From NCBI GenBank assembly GCA_025057245.1, contig JANWYC010000015.1, positions 3,781 to 11,996 on the forward strand: a stretch of 8,216 bases of DNA, written 5' to 3'. This document shows positions 7,055 to 8,216 of this stretch, piece by piece. The notes under the pieces were generated by a model, which was not told where the DNA came from, ran no database searches, and saw nothing but the letters and a program-made list of their open reading frames with translations. The position numbers and the translations under genes are program-made. The DNA is from Aquificaceae bacterium. Its GTDB lineage: Bacteria; Aquificota; Aquificia; Aquificales; Aquificaceae. Positions within the stretch are counted from its first letter, which is position 1. Each line of letters opens with the position of its first letter.

Positions 7055-7066
7055 TAAAAAACACAC

Positions 7067-7080
7067 TTTAGGTGAGAGGT
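7067..7080 (+). repeat. Left arm of 14-bp imperfect inverted repeat (closing helix)
   Basis: Pairs with 7406-7419. Read as RNA from the plus strand, 13 of 14 positions pair (12 Watson-Crick, G7079-U7407 wobble, A7070-C7416 mismatch). The arms bracket all other hairpins of the gap. Confidence 0.65.
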
Positions 7081-7226
7081 TGGAGATTGGTAAGAACTAT
7101 TTTCTAAGAGGCTCTTAAGCATACAGCGGTCATTTTTACCAATTCATCGATACTGTGTCTAATATGTGATTGTTTAATAAATCTCTAACTCTTGATTTGT
7201 GTGGATTTTACTGCTTGATATATGGT

Positions 7227-7273
7227 AATACTCAAATTCTGAAGTGGTTGAATACCAAGCTCAGGAGAGTATT
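7227..7273 (+). other. Long stem-loop inside the candidate RNA
   Basis: AATACTC (7227-7233) pairs with GAGTATT (7267-7273). After an AAA bulge, TTCTGA (7237-7242) pairs with TCAGGA (7261-7266), including one U-G. After a small internal loop, TGGT (7245-7248) pairs with ACCA (7254-7257), closing a five-base loop TGAAT. That makes 17 pairs in one arm. T residues run on to 7276, so it could also act as a weak terminator, but the stem is A+T-rich and the T run is short. Confidence 0.65.
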
Positions 7274-7405
7274 TTTAGACACAACAAGTCATCAACTATT
7301 AACGCGGAGCTCCATATTTTATAGGCAACATTATCTACGCAAGCTTAAAAACTCAAGATAGGTAAGCTCGGTTCTTGCAAGACTTCAAAGTAAGTGGCGG
7401 AGGTA

Positions 7406-7419
7406 ATCTCTCACCCAAA
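7406..7419 (+). repeat. Right arm of 14-bp imperfect inverted repeat (closing helix)
   Basis: Complement of 7067-7080 across 325 intervening bases. No poly-T run or GC-rich hairpin follows it directly, so the 3' end of the RNA would come from processing or from termination further on. Confidence 0.6.
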
Positions 7420-7499
7420 TTATAGCTTTTAATCGCTGTGTCTGATTTTGATTATCTAATAAATTTCCGCTTTGTCCAAAAAATACTTTTACTTAATGG

Positions 7500-7528
7500 T
7501 TGCAAAGGTTAATGCTGTGTAATATATT
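7500..7528 (+). promoter_or_regulatory. Promoter of the CBS-domain gene (TTGCAA, 17 bp, TATATT)
   Basis: The -35 is TTGCAA (7500-7505), the spacer is 17 bp, and the -10 is TATATT (7523-7528), overlapped by an alternative TATTAT (7525-7530). Initiation is predicted near 7534-7537, only 6-9 nt before ATG 7543. That leaves no room for a Shine-Dalgarno sequence, and none is seen. The 80 bases before this promoter (7420-7499) are A+T-rich; I see no gene or terminator in them, only a second copy of a CTGTGTCT repeat at 7436. Confidence 0.6.
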
Positions 7529-7542
7529 ATACGACTTGACAC

Positions 7543-8216
7543 ATGTTCAGCCTAAAAGTGCATAACTTTGTTAACGGTGAAGATGTGGGTTGTCCACACC
7601 GCGCCACACTCAGGGAAGTCTTTGAGTCTATGAAAAAACAAGGGAAGGGGTCCGCGATTCTTTTTAAGGATAGTGTGCCTGTGGGTATAATAACAGAGCG
7701 AGACCTAATAAGATTAATAACAGAGGGCATATCCTTAGATGAAGAGGCCTACAACTACGCTTCAAAAGGGCTTATATCCGTAAAAGCCTATAGAGATATA
7801 TACTATGCCCTTAGTCTAATGGTGGAAAACGGTGTGAGAAGGTTGCTTGTAAAAGACGAATTGAACAGGTTTGTAGGAACAGTAGAGATGCATGAAATAC
7901 TTTCAAAGGTGGAGGAGGACTACTTTAAGAAAAAATTAAAAGTCAAAGATATATTGTCGGAGAGAAACCTAATTGCGGTCAGCGAGGATACCAGCCTGTT
8001 TGAATGTTTAAAACTTATGAAGGATAGAGGCGTAGGTGCTCTTCCTATTGTCAAAGATGGTAAGCCAGTGGGAATTATTACGGAGAGGGACATTGTAAAG
8101 CTCTTTGATGTTATGGATATCTCTGAGCCTGTTAAAAACTACATGAGTAGCCCCGTATTAACAATTAACGAGAACACGCTTATAGAAACCGCAGTGAAAA
8201 TCATGGAAGAGAAAAG
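7543..8216 (+). CDS. CBS-domain protein, 3' end cut by window
   Basis: An open frame from ATG 7543 to the window edge gives 224 residues with no stop. It contains CBS motifs in two tandem pairs: CBS1 about 12-62 with PVGIITERDLIR (46-57), CBS2 about 75-122 with a weaker RFVGTVEMHEIL end, CBS3 about 134-190 with PVGIITERDIVK (175-186), and CBS4 beginning about 198 with MSSPVLTINENT. The Thr and Asp of the TERD motifs (T51/D54 and T180/D183) are the residues that usually contact the ribose of bound adenine nucleotides. The protein is therefore probably a cytoplasmic sensor of AMP/ATP or a related ligand. Whether an output domain (for example GGDEF, EAL or nucleotidyltransferase) follows cannot be seen. 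It is transcribed away from thrS. There is no Shine-Dalgarno sequence, and the start is chosen by the promoter and the first ATG of the frame. Confidence 0.88.
   Translation, partial: MFSLKVHNFVNGEDVGCPHRATLREVFESMKKQGKGSAILFKDSVPVGIITERDLIRLITEGISLDEEAYNYASKGLISVKAYRDIYYALSLMVENGVRRLLVKDELNRFVGTVEMHEILSKVEEDYFKKKLKVKDILSERNLIAVSEDTSLFECLKLMKDRGVGALPIVKDGKPVGIITERDIVKLFDVMDISEPVKNYMSSPVLTINENTLIETAVKIMEEK

Larger units (their letters stand above)
7061..7419 (+). ncRNA. Candidate structured non-coding RNA of about 350 nt, family not recognised
   Basis: No credible protein is encoded here, but the plus strand folds by hand into a closed multi-helix structure. The closing helix pairs 7067-7080 with 7406-7419 (12 Watson-Crick pairs, one G-U, one A-C mismatch). 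Inside it: 7086-7096 with 7133-7143 (11 bp, one G-U), enclosing a small dyad at 7105-7117; 7154-7162 with 7275-7283 (9 bp, perfect), enclosing 7177-7183 with 7194-7200 (7 bp, one G-U) and a long hairpin at 7227-7273; then 7342-7347 with 7363-7368 (6 bp, perfect). Three helices contain G-U pairs that would be A-C mismatches if the minus strand were transcribed, which favours plus. The 5' end is set by the candidate promoter and the 3' end by the closing helix. I see no tmRNA, RNase P, SRP or tRNA signatures. The existence of structure is fairly well supported; function is unknown. It could instead be a leader of the CBS gene. Confidence 0.6.

Noticed and set aside
7170..7361. Possible 63-residue plus-strand ORF
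   Set aside because: It starts without a ribosome site, has no recognisable motif, and lies entirely across the RNA helices, whose pairing explains the sequence better.
7067..7419. Terminal inverted repeats of a small non-autonomous mobile element (MITE-like)
   Set aside because: The outer repeats alone could suggest this, but no target-site duplication is visible next to them and the interior is filled with nested helices showing plus-strand G-U asymmetry. A second copy elsewhere in the genome would reopen the question.
7061..7419. tmRNA, RNase P RNA, SRP RNA or 6S RNA
   Set aside because: No tRNA-like TTCGA/CCA end or tag frame, no GAGGAAAGUC or ACAGAAA cores, no SRP GGAAG-type apical loop, and the branched layout does not match the single long rod of 6S RNA.
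7040..7420. T-box or other long leader of thrS on the minus strand
   Set aside because: A GGAGCTCCGCG string on the minus strand loosely recalls a T-box core, but spacing is wrong, there is no terminator hairpin before the TTTTTT near the start, a TATAAT lies right before the ATG, and the wobble pairs favour the other strand.
7536..7541. Perfect TTGACA just before the CBS-gene ATG
   Set aside because: As a -35 it would start transcription inside the gene, and no acceptable -10 lies 16-18 bp downstream. TTGCAA/TATATT is better placed.
7527..7730. Minus-strand 67-residue ORF
   Set aside because: It is antisense to the clear CBS-domain reading frame and to its promoter.

Overview
The window looks like chromosomal DNA from a thermophilic member of the Aquificaceae (Hydrogenobacter, Thermocrinis or Aquifex type). 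That is an inference from protein character, heavy AGA/AGG (Arg) and ATA (Ile) codon use, Lys/Glu-rich proteins and tightly packed overlapping genes. No marker gene here fixes the genus.

Layout. (1) 1-2290, plus strand: the 3' part of phoU, overlapping by 4 nt a four-TM sensor histidine kinase of NtrY-like architecture. (2) 2248-7039, minus strand: six genes in one probable operon, read from right to left as thrS, a double-domain universal stress protein, a PlsC-type acyltransferase, mobB, a protein with three zinc ribbons, and an unrecognised helical protein. Four of the five internal junctions overlap and the fifth is a 12-nt gap. The last gene converges on the kinase gene and overlaps its 3' end by 43 bp. 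(3) 7040-7542: a gap of about 500 bp between the divergent thrS and CBS genes. (4) 7543-8216, plus strand: the 5' part of a protein with three CBS domains and the start of a fourth, cut by the window edge.

The most interesting part is the 500-bp gap. It contains no credible protein gene, but I could fold it by hand into a long-range closing helix (7067-7080 with 7406-7419) that encloses several nested hairpins. In three of the internal helices the non-Watson-Crick position is a G-U pair only if the plus strand is transcribed. A plausible plus-strand promoter (TTTAGA, 17 bp, TATAGT) places transcription initiation just before the 5' arm of the closing helix. I read this as a structured non-coding RNA gene of about 350 nt that I cannot assign to a known family. 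Its -10 box overlaps, on the other strand, a TATAAT that would serve thrS.

How the genes relate: phoU and the kinase form a signalling pair, possibly phosphate or nitrogen sensing. The thrS operon mixes translation, stress, lipid synthesis and molybdenum-cofactor functions, as is common in compact Aquificales genomes, so co-transcription there is weak evidence for shared function. The mobB, zinc-ribbon and helical-protein tail is the most likely functional sub-cluster.
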